64,000 nt of DNA from Corynebacterium massiliense DSM 45435 (GTDB lineage: Bacteria; Actinomycetota; Actinomycetes; Mycobacteriales; Mycobacteriaceae): the NCBI RefSeq assembly GCF_028609805.1, contig NZ_CP063189.1, positions 1,984,001 to 2,048,000 of the forward strand, in the 5' to 3' direction. The translations under genes were made by a program, and so were the position numbers. Shown piece after piece: positions 26,054 to 35,120 of this stretch (position 1 is the first letter of the stretch; the number at the start of each line of letters is the position of its first letter). The notes under the pieces are model-generated. The model saw only the letters and a list, made by a program, of their open reading frames with translations, was not told the DNA's origin and searched no databases.

Positions 26054-28484
26054 CACGCATGACTCCCCGGACTCTCACGACTCCGGGGTGGAGCAGGCGA
26101 CCGAGGCGGTGGCCTTCGATCCCTTCGCGGATGATGAAGACGACTCCGCGGCCACCTCCGCGGTGCCGTTCGACCCGTTCGCGGACGACGAGGACGACGA
26201 TTTCCCGGAGGAAGACCCGGACAACATCGCGGCTCTGATCAAGGACCTGGGCCAGCTGCGGGACAAGAACGCGGGCAAGGCAGATCAGCGGGCGCACGTG
26301 GAGGGCTCGTCGGAGCGTTCCCGGCGCGAGGCGCTGAGCACCTTCCGCGAGCGGCGCCGCACCCGGCGCACCACCCGCCCGGTGGCCGACGGGATGGTGG
26401 ACCTGCCGTTTATCACCCCGACCGACCCGTCGGACGCGCTCATCGACCCGGAGAAGAAGGCCGGGAAGAAGCGCTTGGGCAAACCCACTACCCCGCCACC
26501 GCAGCTCTCCCCCGGGGACATGGTTGCCGGGCAGTACGAAATCTTAGGCGTTATCGCCCACGGCGGCATGGGCTGGATTTACCTGGCCAACGACCATTTC
26601 GTCTCCGGGCGCGTGGTGGTGCTCAAAGGTATGCAGGCCCAAAAGTCGGCGGAGGAAACGGCCGCGGCGAAGGCCGAGCGGGAGTTTCTGGCCGACATTA
26701 CGCACCCCGGCATCGTCAAGATCTTCAACTTCATCGATGACCCCCGCGCCCCCGGCGGTTTCATGGTCATGGAGTACGTTGGCGGGCCGTCGCTGCGGGG
26801 GCGGCGCGACGCGCAGGCCGTGCACCTGCTGCCCATCGACATCGCGATCGCCTACATCCTCGAGGTGCTGCCCGCGCTGAGCTACCTCCACGCGCGCGGG
26901 GTGGTCTACAACGACCTGAAACCGGACAACATCATCGTCACCGAGGACCAGGTGAAGCTCATCGACCTCGGCGCGGTCACCGGCGTGGGCGCCTACGGTT
27001 ATATCTACGGCACCAAGGGGTTCCAGGCGCCCGAGGTGGCTACGCAGGGCCCGTCGGTGGCCAGCGACATCTACACCGTCGGCCGCACGCTCGCCGCCCT
27101 GACGTTGCACATGCCCAGCGAGGACGGCGTGCTGTTGCCGGGGCTGCCCAGCCCCAGCGAGGTGCCGGCGCTGCGGAAGTACATGAGTTTTTACCGCCTG
27201 CTGCGGCGGGCCACGCACCCGGATCCGGACAAGCGGTTTAAAGACTTGGGCGAGATGCGCACGCAGCTCTACGGCGTGCTCCGGGAGGTCATCGCCCTGC
27301 GTGACGGGGTGCAGCACCCGTTCCAGCACTCGCTGTTTTCGCCGCAGCGCACCACGTTTGGCACCAAGCACCTGGTGTTTCGCACCGACCAGCTTATCGA
27401 TGGCATCGAGCGCACCGTCCGCATCACCGCGCCCGAGGTGGTCTCCGCGCTGCCCGCTCCCCTGGTGGACCGCTCGGACATCGGCGCTCCGCTGCTCAAG
27501 GGCGCGTCCTACACCGAGCCGCAGGAGGCGCTGGAAACGCTCCACCAGGCGATGCGCACCGACGAGTACACCGAGTCGGCCGAAATCCCGCTCGGCGTGG
27601 TGCGCGCACTGTTGGACCTGGGCTTTACCGACCAGGCCCGCGACTGGCTCGACTCACTGCGCGCCAAGCTAGGCACCGACTGGCGTTTCCAGTGGTACTC
27701 GGGCGTGACCGAGCTGCTTTTGGACAAGTACGCCGCGGCGCAGGAGCACTTCGCGCACGTGCTGGACATCCTGCCGGGCGAGCCGGCTCCCAAGCTGGCC
27801 ATCGCGGCCGTCAACGAACTGCTTTTGCAGCAGCTGGGCTACTCGGAGTCCGCGCTGCTGACCGATCGCGTGGCCCGCGCCGCGTCCGGGCTGGACGGCT
27901 CGCTGGCGGATCTCACCGACGAGGACATGGACCGCCTGGGCGAGAGCATGTGGGATCTCATTACCGCCGACCCGATGCTGCTGCGGTTTAACGTCATGCG
28001 CCTCTACGGGTCGGTGTGGGCGACGAACGCGACGACGGTGTCCTCCGCGTTCGGGCTGGCGCGTGCGCTGCGCACCGAACACCAAGTAGAGCTCGCCGTG
28101 GCCACCCTGGACCGGGTGCCCAACGCGTCGCGCCACCAGCGCATGGCGCGGCTGACCACCGTCCTGCAGCTGGTCTCCGGCACGCTGACCGAATCACGCA
28201 TCCGCCGCGCCGCGCGCCGGCTGGAGGAAATCCCCACCAACGAGCCGCGGCTTTTACAGATCCGCGTCGCGGTCATCTCCGCGGGCCTGAACTTCCTGCG
28301 CGATGCGCAGCTGAGCGCCGGGGCGAGCCCGAACGACCTCTTCGAGCACCCGTTTACCCAGCGCGGCTTGCGGTACGGACTATCGGACACCCTGCGGGCG
28401 CTGGCCCGCCAGGCGCCCTTTAGCCGGCACCGCTACGACCTGGTGGATCTGGCGAACTCGGTCCGCCCGATCACCACTTTCTAG
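26046..28484 (+). CDS. pknG: Serine/threonine protein kinase PknG
   Basis: An 812-residue soluble eukaryotic-type kinase. Residues 1-150 are an acidic, low-complexity head with two near-identical blocks (AFDPFADDEDD and PFDPFADDEDD). The kinase domain follows, with a glycine loop (GVIAHGGMGWIY), catalytic Lys (VVVLKGM), HARGVVYNDLKPDNIIV and LIDLGAVTG in place of the usual DFG. The C-terminal half has TPR-like helices. The mycobacterial rubredoxin CxxC pairs are absent, as in corynebacteria. PknG phosphorylates OdhI/GarA and so relieves inhibition of 2-oxoglutarate dehydrogenase. The GTG has a perfect AAGGAGG 6 nt upstream and overlaps glnH by 8 nt. Confidence 0.95.
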   Translation: MADTHDSPDSHDSGVEQATEAVAFDPFADDEDDSAATSAVPFDPFADDEDDDFPEEDPDNIAALIKDLGQLRDKNAGKADQRAHVEGSSERSRREALSTFRERRRTRRTTRPVADGMVDLPFITPTDPSDALIDPEKKAGKKRLGKPTTPPPQLSPGDMVAGQYEILGVIAHGGMGWIYLANDHFVSGRVVVLKGMQAQKSAEETAAAKAEREFLADITHPGIVKIFNFIDDPRAPGGFMVMEYVGGPSLRGRRDAQAVHLLPIDIAIAYILEVLPALSYLHARGVVYNDLKPDNIIVTEDQVKLIDLGAVTGVGAYGYIYGTKGFQAPEVATQGPSVASDIYTVGRTLAALTLHMPSEDGVLLPGLPSPSEVPALRKYMSFYRLLRRATHPDPDKRFKDLGEMRTQLYGVLREVIALRDGVQHPFQHSLFSPQRTTFGTKHLVFRTDQLIDGIERTVRITAPEVVSALPAPLVDRSDIGAPLLKGASYTEPQEALETLHQAMRTDEYTESAEIPLGVVRALLDLGFTDQARDWLDSLRAKLGTDWRFQWYSGVTELLLDKYAAAQEHFAHVLDILPGEPAPKLAIAAVNELLLQQLGYSESALLTDRVARAASGLDGSLADLTDEDMDRLGESMWDLITADPMLLRFNVMRLYGSVWATNATTVSSAFGLARALRTEHQVELAVATLDRVPNASRHQRMARLTTVLQLVSGTLTESRIRRAARRLEEIPTNEPRLLQIRVAVISAGLNFLRDAQLSAGASPNDLFEHPFTQRGLRYGLSDTLRALARQAPFSRHRYDLVDLANSVRPITTF

Positions 28485-28487
28485 CGG

Positions 28488-29708
28488 CTAGAACAGCCCT
28501 GCCTCGCGCGCTTCGTCGGCGATGTGCGCGGCCTTCTGGGCAATCGCCAGCTCCTCGTTGGTGGGCACCACGAAGACCTTGATGTCGGAATCGGCGGCGG
28601 AGATTTCGCGCGGGTCGCGGTTGGGCGACTCGTTGCGCTCGTCGTCGATCTTGATGCCGTACATGTCCAGGTTGTACAGCGCGTCCTGGCGGACCTCGGA
28701 GTCGTTTTCGCCCACGCCGGCGGTGTAGGTGATGGCATCGACACGCCCCAGCGCAATCATGTAGGAGCCGATGAAGCGCCGCAGCTGGTGGATGTAGATG
28801 TTGTACGCCAGCCAGGCGTCGGCGTCTTCCTCCTCGATCATCTGGCGCAGCTGCCGGAAGTCATTGACGCCGGAGATGCCCTTCACACCGGACTGGCGGT
28901 TGAGCAGCTTGTCGATCTCGTCGATGCTCATGCCCGCCTGGCGCACCAGGTGGAAGATGATGCCCGGGTCGATGTCACCGGAGCGGGTGCCCATGGCCAG
29001 GCCGGCCAGCGGGGTCAGCCCCATCGAGGTGTCGATCGGGTGGCCGCCGCGGATCGCCGCGGCCGACGCGCCGTTGCCCAGGTGCAACGTGATCTGGTTG
29101 ACCTCCATCGGGTCCTTGTCCAGCAGCTTCGGCACCTGCTGCGAGACGAACTCGTGGGAGGTGCCGTGGAAGCCGTAACGGCGCACGTCGTACTTGGAGG
29201 CCACCTCGTTGTTGATGGCGTACAGCGCGGCCGCCGGCGGCATGCCGTTGAAGAAGGCGGTATCGAAGACGGCCACGTGCGGGATGTCCGGCAGGATCTG
29301 CTGGGCGACGCGGATGCCATCCAGGTTCGCCGGGTTGTGCAGCGGTGCGAGCGGGATGAGGTCCTCGATCATGGAGATGATCTGGTCGTTGAGCAGCTGC
29401 GGCTCGGAGAACAGGCGGCCGCCGTGGACGACACGGTGACCCACCGCGACGAGCTCCACGTCGGTCGGGCCGACGCCGCGTTCACTCATGATCTCCAGCG
29501 AGCGCTTGAGACCAAAGGTGTGGTCCGGGATCTCCAGTTCCTCGCGGGTCTTTTCGCCGTTGACCTTGACGTTGATGGCGCCGCCCGGCTCGCCGATCTG
29601 CTCGACCAGGCCGGAGACCAGCGGATCATCCGTCGCCGAGTTTTCTGGGTTGACCAGCTGGAATTTGATGGAAGACGAACCGGAGTTGAGAACGAGTACG
29701 TAAGCCAT
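28488..29708 (-). CDS. ackA: Acetate kinase
   Basis: A 406-residue kinase of the ASKHA fold that interconverts acetyl phosphate and acetate with ATP. It begins [19 protein letters not shown], and [52 protein letters not shown] and [12 protein letters not shown] match the family patterns. It lies 6 bp after pta on the same strand, forming pta-ackA. Its end faces pknG with only 3 bp between the stop codons and no terminator visible. In C. glutamicum the operon is controlled by RamA and RamB. Confidence 0.96.
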   Translation of the reverse strand: MAYVLVLNSGSSSIKFQLVNPENSATDDPLVSGLVEQIGEPGGAINVKVNGEKTREELEIPDHTFGLKRSLEIMSERGVGPTDVELVAVGHRVVHGGRLFSEPQLLNDQIISMIEDLIPLAPLHNPANLDGIRVAQQILPDIPHVAVFDTAFFNGMPPAAALYAINNEVASKYDVRRYGFHGTSHEFVSQQVPKLLDKDPMEVNQITLHLGNGASAAAIRGGHPIDTSMGLTPLAGLAMGTRSGDIDPGIIFHLVRQAGMSIDEIDKLLNRQSGVKGISGVNDFRQLRQMIEEEDADAWLAYNIYIHQLRRFIGSYMIALGRVDAITYTAGVGENDSEVRQDALYNLDMYGIKIDDERNESPNRDPREISAADSDIKVFVVPTNEELAIAQKAAHIADEAREAGLF

Positions 29709-29714
29709 GGTGGG

Positions 29715-31091
29715 TTAGGCCTCCCCTGCCTGAATAGCGGTGATGGCGACGGTGTTGACGATGTCGTCGACGGTGGCGCCGCGGGACAGATCGTTGACCG
29801 GCTTGTTCAGGCCCTGCAGGATCGGGCCGATGGCGAGCGCGCCGCCGGTGCGCTGGGCGATCTTGTAGCCCGCGTTGCCGGCCTCCAAGTCGGGGAAGAT
29901 GAAGACGTTGGCCTGGCCGGCGACCGGGGAATCCGGCGCCTTCTTCTGGGCCACGCCGGCGTCACACGCGGCGTCGAACTGCAGCGGGCCGTCGACCTTG
30001 AGGTCGGCGTTCTTCTCGCGGGCGAACTTCACGGCCTCCACGGCGCGGTCAACATCCGGGCCGGAGCCGGAGGTGCCGGTGGAGTAGGACAACATCGCCA
30101 CGCGCGGGTCGAGGCCGAACTGGGACGCGGTCTTCGCGGAGACCACCGCAATCTCGCCGAGCTGCTCCGCGGTCGGGTTCGGGTTGACCGCGCAGTCGCC
30201 GAAGGCCCACACGCGCCCGCGCATGACCATGAGGAAGATGGAGGAAACCACCGAGGCGTCCGGCGAGGTCTTGATGATCTGGAAAGACGGCTTAATGGTG
30301 TGCGCGGTGGTGTGCGCGGCGCCGGACACCATGCCATCGGCAAGCCCCTTGTGCACCATCATGGTGGCGAAGTAGGAGATGTCCCGCATGGTCTCGCGGG
30401 CCTGCTCGAGGGTGATGCCCTTCTTCTTGCGCAACTCCGCGAAGTCGGCGGCGAATTCCTCGGCCAGCTCGGATGTCTCGTGGTCGATGAGGTCGGCGGC
30501 GGAGATGTCCACGCCGAGCTTTTCCGCGCGCGCCTTTATCTCCTCCGGCTTGCCCAGGATGGTCAGGCGGGCCACGCCGCGCTCGAGCAGGCGGCCGGAG
30601 GCCTCCACGATGCGGTCGTCCTCACCCTCCGGCAGGACGATGTGCGCATTTGTCTTCTTGGCCTGGTCCACCAGCTGCTTCTCAAAGACAGGGGCGGTGA
30701 CCACCTGGGTGGCGCCGGCGCCCTCGATGACGTCGGCGATCTTCTCGGAGGTGCTCAACTCGTCCGCGCTGACCACGCCCGCGACGGTCGCGCCCAGCTC
30801 GTGGGCGTGGCGCTCAACCAGCTCGGTGGCGCGGCCTTCCTCGGCGGCGACGAGCACGAGCGGGATGCCCAGGGCCGCGGCGACCTCGGCATCGAAGTGG
30901 TTGTCCCCGGAGCCCTCCAGAAGCACCGGCCCCTCGGCCTCGAGGTCGGCGTTGATGATGCCGGCGACATCGGCAGGCAAGTCGCTCAGGCGGCGCGGGG
31001 TCACGCCGAGCTGGCTGGCCAGACCGGTGAGGTCAACGTCGGCGAAGCCTTGGGCGACGGGACTTAGAACAGCAGAACGCGAATCAGACAT
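29715..31091 (-). CDS. pta: Phosphate acetyltransferase
   Basis: A 458-residue enzyme that converts acetyl-CoA to acetyl phosphate. The N-terminal 125 residues include a DRTGG-like regulatory part. The C-terminal catalytic domain runs from about residue 135 (VTAPVFEKQLVDQAKKTNAHIVLPEGEDDRI...). Family blocks seen are MVHKGLADGMVSGAAHTT, RVWAFGDCAVNPNPTAEQL and SYSTGTSGSGPDVDR. The ATG at 31091 follows AAAGGTCGAA. With ackA it makes up the acetate activation/overflow pathway, and fprA is divergent. Confidence 0.95.
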   Translation of the reverse strand: MSDSRSAVLSPVAQGFADVDLTGLASQLGVTPRRLSDLPADVAGIINADLEAEGPVLLEGSGDNHFDAEVAAALGIPLVLVAAEEGRATELVERHAHELGATVAGVVSADELSTSEKIADVIEGAGATQVVTAPVFEKQLVDQAKKTNAHIVLPEGEDDRIVEASGRLLERGVARLTILGKPEEIKARAEKLGVDISAADLIDHETSELAEEFAADFAELRKKKGITLEQARETMRDISYFATMMVHKGLADGMVSGAAHTTAHTIKPSFQIIKTSPDASVVSSIFLMVMRGRVWAFGDCAVNPNPTAEQLGEIAVVSAKTASQFGLDPRVAMLSYSTGTSGSGPDVDRAVEAVKFAREKNADLKVDGPLQFDAACDAGVAQKKAPDSPVAGQANVFIFPDLEAGNAGYKIAQRTGGALAIGPILQGLNKPVNDLSRGATVDDIVNTVAITAIQAGEA

Positions 31092-31194
31092 TTCGACCTT
31101 TCTTGCGCGGCTAGCGCGTCCGATTTCTTGGTCAATGTGGCCTGCGACCATTCTCCTGTAAACCGCTGGCCACTCGCTATAAACAGCCGTAGCT

Positions 31195-31222
31195 ATTCTA
31201 CCCAATAGGGTCATTCCACCAA
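31195..31222 (-). promoter_or_regulatory. Predicted pta-ackA promoter
   Basis: On the minus strand TTGGTG, a 16-bp spacer and TAGAAT give a credible sigma-A promoter about 100 bp upstream of the pta ATG. The leader is therefore long enough for regulation by RamA/RamB-type factors, but I did not find a convincing site. Confidence 0.5.
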
Positions 31223-31248
31223 CGTGGTTTGGTTAAATCACACGAACT

Positions 31249-31277
31249 TTAGGACTCCGCCGAAAGGCCAGTACAAT
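31249..31277 (+). promoter_or_regulatory. Predicted fprA promoter
   Basis: TTAGGA, a 17-bp spacer, and TACAAT, which matches the -10 consensus closely. It lies 43 bp upstream of the fprA ATG and is divergent from the pta promoter. Confidence 0.55.
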
Positions 31278-31319
31278 TGGCGCCTGTTAAGAAATAGTCG
31301 TCTCCTAAGGAATTACAGC

Positions 31320-32687
31320 ATGAGCACCCCTTTGCGCGTGGCAGTTGTAGGCTCCGGCCCGGCCGGAATCTATGCCTCTGACCTGTTGTTGAAGTCCGAC
31401 GTCGACGTCGAAGTCGACATCCTGGAGAAGATGCCGACCCCGTTTGGGCTCATCCGCTACGGCGTGGCCCCGGATCACCCCCGCATTAAGGGGATCGTGC
31501 GGTCGCTGCACAACGTGATGAACAAGGACGGCATCCGCTTCCTGGGCAACATCGAGGTCGGCCGGGACATCACCGTGGAGGAACTGCGCGACTATTACGA
31601 CGCGATTATCTTCGCCACCGGCGCCACCGCCGACCGCGCCCTCGGCGTGCCGGGCGAGGACCTCAAGGGCAACTACGGCGCCGGCGAGTTCGTCGGCTTT
31701 TACGACGGCAACCCGAACTTCGAGCGCGACTGGGATCTGTCCGCCGAGTCCGTCGCGGTCGTCGGCGTGGGCAACGTCTCCCTCGACGTCTCCCGCATCT
31801 TGGCCAAGACTGCCGATGAGCTACTGGTCACCGAGATCCCGAACAACGTCTACGAGGCGCTGAAGAAGAACCGGGCCAAGGAGGTCCACGTCTTCGGCCG
31901 TCGCGGCCCGGCGCAGGCTAAGTACACCCCGAAGGAGCTCAAGGAGCTCGACGAATCCCCGACCATCGAGGTCGTCGTCGACCCGGAGGACATCGACTAC
32001 GACGAGGCGAGTGAAAGCGCCCGCCGCGAGGCCAAGTCCACCGACCTGGTTTGCCAGACCCTTGAGTCCTACGCCATGCGCGAGCCGCAGGACGCGCCGC
32101 ACAAGATCTTCATCCACTTCTTCCAGCAGCCGGTGGAGATCCTGGGCGAGGACGACCACGTCACCGCCATCAAGACCGAGCGCACCGAGCTCGACGGCAC
32201 CGGCAACGTGACCGGCACCGGCGAGTACACCGAGTGGCCGGTCGGCGCCGTGTACCGCGCCGTGGGCTACCGCCCGCAGGACGTGGACGGCGTCCCGTTC
32301 GATTCCAAGCGTTCCGTCATCCCGAACGACGGCGGGCACGTGCTTGCCGATGTCGACGGCGCCAAACTCCCCGGCCTCTACACCACCGGCTGGATCAAGC
32401 GTGGCCCGGTCGGGCTCATCGGCAACACCAAGTCGGACGCGAAGGACACCACGACGATGCTCCTCGCCGACTGGAAGGCCGGCGAGCTGGACGAGGCCGC
32501 GCAGCGCGACCCGGAGGCCATCGTCAAGCTGCTCGAGGACCGCGGTATCTCCGTGACCACCTGGGAGGGCTGGGGCCGCCTCGACGCCGCGGAGCGCGCC
32601 GCCGGCGAAGAGGTCGGCCGCGAGCGCATCAAGATTGTCGAGTGGGACGAGATGGTCAAGCACGCCGGCCCGCAGGCAGGCGAATAA
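31320..32687 (+). CDS. fprA: Ferredoxin/adrenodoxin-type NADP+ reductase (FprA-like)
   Basis: A 455-residue flavoprotein of the adrenodoxin-reductase family. FAD-binding VVGSGPAGIYASD lies at residues 9-21, followed by PTPFGLIRYGVAPDHP. NADP-binding VVGVGNVSLDVSRIL lies near residue 145. GWIKRGPVGLIGNTKSDA is the conserved C-terminal block. It transfers electrons between NADPH and ferredoxin for cytosolic redox reactions. ATG 31320 has AAGGAA 8 nt upstream. The upstream reading frame to 31224 is basic and unconserved. Confidence 0.92.
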   Translation: MSTPLRVAVVGSGPAGIYASDLLLKSDVDVEVDILEKMPTPFGLIRYGVAPDHPRIKGIVRSLHNVMNKDGIRFLGNIEVGRDITVEELRDYYDAIIFATGATADRALGVPGEDLKGNYGAGEFVGFYDGNPNFERDWDLSAESVAVVGVGNVSLDVSRILAKTADELLVTEIPNNVYEALKKNRAKEVHVFGRRGPAQAKYTPKELKELDESPTIEVVVDPEDIDYDEASESARREAKSTDLVCQTLESYAMREPQDAPHKIFIHFFQQPVEILGEDDHVTAIKTERTELDGTGNVTGTGEYTEWPVGAVYRAVGYRPQDVDGVPFDSKRSVIPNDGGHVLADVDGAKLPGLYTTGWIKRGPVGLIGNTKSDAKDTTTMLLADWKAGELDEAAQRDPEAIVKLLEDRGISVTTWEGWGRLDAAERAAGEEVGRERIKIVEWDEMVKHAGPQAGE

Positions 32688-32714
32688 ATCCCCGCGAGGC
32701 GGAAGCCGGGAGGC

Positions 32715-34019
32715 TTACGCCTCGCCTTCACGATCGACGGTGACCACATCGCCGTCGATCTTTTCAATGTGGAATTCACGGGCGCCGGACTCGGCATCTT
32801 CTTCCGGGGTCGGAATCTTGTCGATCGTGATCTTCCGCGCGGCCAGCGCCGCCCGGTCGCGAGCCTCGTTGACCGACTCGGCGGTGGACATCACCAGCCC
32901 CATGCGGCGCCCCGGGTAGGCATCCGGCTTGCCGAAGAGGCGGACGTCCGTCTCCGACAGCGACATGGCGTGGCCGACGCCGGCATAGGAGACATCGGCA
33001 AGCTCTTGCTCCGCGGTGAGCACCACGGACGCGCCCGGGCTGGTCATGGTCACGTCGATGGGATAGCCCAGCATCGCGCGGGCGTGCAGGTCGAACTCGG
33101 AGTAGCGCTGGGTGTGCTCGGTGAGCATCGCCGTGTCCGACGGGCGCGGGCTCACTGAGGAGAAGTAGACGTCGTCGCCGGCGACGAACAGCTCGACGCC
33201 GTAGACGCCGCGCCCGCCCAGCGCGTTGGAGATGCGCGCAGCGACCGACCGCGCGTTTTCCAGCGCGCCCTCGGTCATCTCCATCGGCTGCCAGGACTCC
33301 ACCAGATTGCCGCTCTCGTGGCGGTGGCCGATGGGCTGCGGGAACCACGTGGCCAGGTTCCCCGTCGCCGGGTCGATGGAGCGCACCGCGAGCAGCGTGA
33401 CCTCGTAGTCAAAGTCGACGACACGTTCGGCGATGACCTGCTGGTCCTCCGTGCCCACGCGGTGCACGCGCTCCCACGCCTCCGCGATGTCCTCGGCATC
33501 CTGGACCAGCATGTGGCCTTTGCCCGAGGTGGCCACATCCGGCTTGACGATGCACGGAAGCCCCAGCTCGTCCACCGCCTGCCGCAGCTCGTCCGCGGAG
33601 TTGGCGAAGCGGAAAGCGGTGGTGGGAAGGCCCAGCTCGTTGCACGCCAAGTCACGGATGGTCTCGCGGTCCTGGGTGAGGCGGCACGCCTTCGCGGACG
33701 GCACCACCGCGATGTCGGTGTTTTCCTCGATGCGCTCCAGCGCGTCCACCGCGACGGTCTCCACCTCGGGCACGACGAAGTCCGGGCGGTTCTGCTGGCA
33801 CAGCTCGTAGACGGCCGCGGCGTCGCGGATATCGGCCACGTAGTGGAAGTGCGCGACCTGGCACGCCGGAGCGCTCTCGTAGCGGTCGACGGCGTGGACC
33901 TCGAGGCCCAGCTTCTGGAAGGCGAGCGCCAGCCCGCGGCCGAGCTCCCCGCCGCCGAGCAGCAGCACGCGGGTCGCGTTCGGCGTCAGCGGCGTGCCGA
34001 TGTGATTCTTGTACTCCAT
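32715..34019 (-). CDS. purT: Formate-dependent phosphoribosylglycinamide formyltransferase
   Basis: A 434-residue ATP-grasp enzyme of purine synthesis, which makes formyl-GAR from GAR, formate and ATP. It shows GTPLTPNATRVLLLGGGELG, VPEVETVAVDALERIE, the nucleotide blocks CIVKPDVATSGKGHMLV and GVYGVELFVAGDDVYF, and SPRPSDTA with the metal ligands. These match PurT more closely than PurK. A folate-independent route would thus be available. The convergent fprA stop lies 27 bp away. Upstream is a region of about 340 bp with no gene. Confidence 0.93.
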   Translation of the reverse strand: MEYKNHIGTPLTPNATRVLLLGGGELGRGLALAFQKLGLEVHAVDRYESAPACQVAHFHYVADIRDAAAVYELCQQNRPDFVVPEVETVAVDALERIEENTDIAVVPSAKACRLTQDRETIRDLACNELGLPTTAFRFANSADELRQAVDELGLPCIVKPDVATSGKGHMLVQDAEDIAEAWERVHRVGTEDQQVIAERVVDFDYEVTLLAVRSIDPATGNLATWFPQPIGHRHESGNLVESWQPMEMTEGALENARSVAARISNALGGRGVYGVELFVAGDDVYFSSVSPRPSDTAMLTEHTQRYSEFDLHARAMLGYPIDVTMTSPGASVVLTAEQELADVSYAGVGHAMSLSETDVRLFGKPDAYPGRRMGLVMSTAESVNEARDRAALAARKITIDKIPTPEEDAESGAREFHIEKIDGDVVTVDREGEA

Positions 34020-34365
34020 CAGAAAAGTCGTTCCTCCGTGCCAACCGTAGAGCGGTCTGAAACCGTTGCACGATTATCCCATAGTGTTGCCACCTCTTTG
34101 CCAAGCGAACCGCCCTCGGTGCGCGGTCACTGTGGTTTTGCCCCGCGCCACCACCTACAGGCTTCGCCGGCGCCGCGGCACATCACAGAAGACTGGCAAT
34201 TCCTGTTTTATAACGCAGGACTTTTGTTGAAGATTTAGCTTTTGTCAGGAACATAAATCCAGCCGCACACACGAAAAGCCCGAGCAAATAGCCCGGGCTT
34301 TTGCGAGAACCGGAAAGAGGTTCTATTCCCTACTCTGGCGAGTCCCTAGGAGCTCGGAAAGAATC
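34020..34365. other. Intergenic region upstream of purT
   Basis: 346 bp without a gene. It holds the purT promoter area (no clear -10 chosen) and, at 34274-34302, the hairpin terminator of the small porin-like gene. The part at 34190-34250 is AT-rich and could contain promoter elements. Confidence 0.5.
34274..34302. terminator. Strong hairpin terminator
   Basis: AAAAGCCCG and CGGGCTTTT pair around an 11-nt loop, giving an A-run on one side and a T-run on the other. It is an intrinsic terminator usable in both directions, 64 bp after the porin-like gene stop on the minus strand. Confidence 0.85.
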
Positions 34366-34557
34366 TTACGCGAGAGCGGAGACGATCTTGGCGATCGGCT
34401 CGAGGATGTCACCGAAGTTGGAGGACAGGTCGCCGATCTTATCGAAGTCAAGGTCGGAGGACAGGTCGCCCAGGGAATCGGTGTCGAGGTTGGAGGACAG
34501 GGAGTCCAGGTCCAGGTCGGTGGACTGGGAATCGGTTGCCTTGGAGGTGTCAGCCAT
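34366..34557 (-). CDS. PorA/PorH-like small acidic peptide
   Basis: A 63-residue acidic peptide without signal sequence, starting MADTSKATDSQSTDLDLD. Three short repeats are visible: LSSNLD, LSSDLD and LSSNFG. An amphipathic C-terminus follows, ending AKIVSALA. LSSDLDF is identical to a stretch in the peptide at 685-885. Size, charge, lack of signal and serine content resemble corynebacterial PorA/PorH porins, whose serines are O-mycoloylated. The ATG has AAAGGAAG 7 nt upstream, and a strong terminator follows, so a real monocistronic gene is well supported. The channel function is inferred. Confidence 0.65.
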   Translation of the reverse strand: MADTSKATDSQSTDLDLDSLSSNLDTDSLGDLSSDLDFDKIGDLSSNFGDILEPIAKIVSALA

Positions 34558-34678
34558 GGGAATTCTTCCTTTCGAGTTGATTCTGGAGAAACAAACCCCC
34601 TCAGAAGGGGATGACCAGAAAGCTAGCAATGGCTCACCGAAGCGGGCAACACCTTTTGCGAAATTCATCCGGCCAGAA

Positions 34679-34706
34679 AGGTTAACAAGAAGTGAACTAG
34701 GTTAAC
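34679..34706. promoter_or_regulatory. Direct repeats AGGTTAAC, possible regulator site
   Basis: Two exact copies of AGGTTAAC are spaced 20 bp start to start, about two helix turns, 122-149 bp upstream of the porin-like ATG. The spacing suggests binding of a dimeric regulator on one face of the DNA, but no known regulator is recognised. Confidence 0.35.
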
Positions 34707-34959
34707 TGAGGGTTGGGTAAGCTAAGTTGCGAACCCCGTCTCGGGAGTACCTCATGACACCCGGTGCCACCCGTCACAATCGCGACATATCGCCTGTACG
34801 ACCGTCGATTGAAGAGACATACCCCACCCCAATCGGCGGACATCGCGACGCCCCTCCCCCATATGAGACTGTGATACGTCAACGATGTTTACTTTGTGTG
34901 GGATTTTTTGGATCTCCGCCACCCCCATTCGCTACCCCCGCCGGGGTTGCGATCGGCGA

Positions 34960-35030
34960 GTGCAAGCAACCGTCCCACTGAGAGCAGTTGTGGGCGCCAA
35001 ACCCCGCCACTGTGGGTCATCGAGTTGCAC
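34960..35030. repeat. 71-bp intergenic palindrome, subtype A (copy 2)
   Basis: It begins GTGCAAGCAACCGTCCCAC and ends GTGGGTCATCGAGTTGCAC, with the core GGGCGCCAAA. It has the same length and end sequences as the copies at 14829 and 37806. Confidence 0.8.
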
Positions 35031-35071
35031 GCTCGCCTCACCGGCATCGTGAAGCAGGGCAGCACATGAAA

Positions 35072-35107
35072 AAAGGGCCCACACCGCACGCGCGGTCTGG
35101 GCCCTTT
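35072..35107. terminator. Strong hairpin terminator
   Basis: AAAGGGCCCA and TGGGCCCTTT form an exact 10-bp stem with flanking A and T runs. It starts 14 bp after the stop of the micro-gene at 35121-35270 and supports that gene as a real transcription unit. Confidence 0.9.
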
Positions 35108-35120
35108 GAAGAGCTCTGTC

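Larger units (their letters stand above)
34558..35120. other. Long intergenic region between two porin-like micro-genes
   Basis: 563 bp without a further convincing gene. Contents: a short CCCCTTCTGAGGGG-type hairpin at 34597-34610 in the leader of the 34366-34557 gene, two direct copies of AGGTTAAC at 34679-34686 and 34699-34706, a subtype A palindrome at 34960-35030, and the terminator of the next micro-gene at 35072-35107. Confidence 0.6.

Noticed and set aside
28524..31067. 847-codon open frame on the plus strand opposite ackA-pta
   Set aside because: It runs through two known genes and their junction and has the typical antisense composition without motifs.
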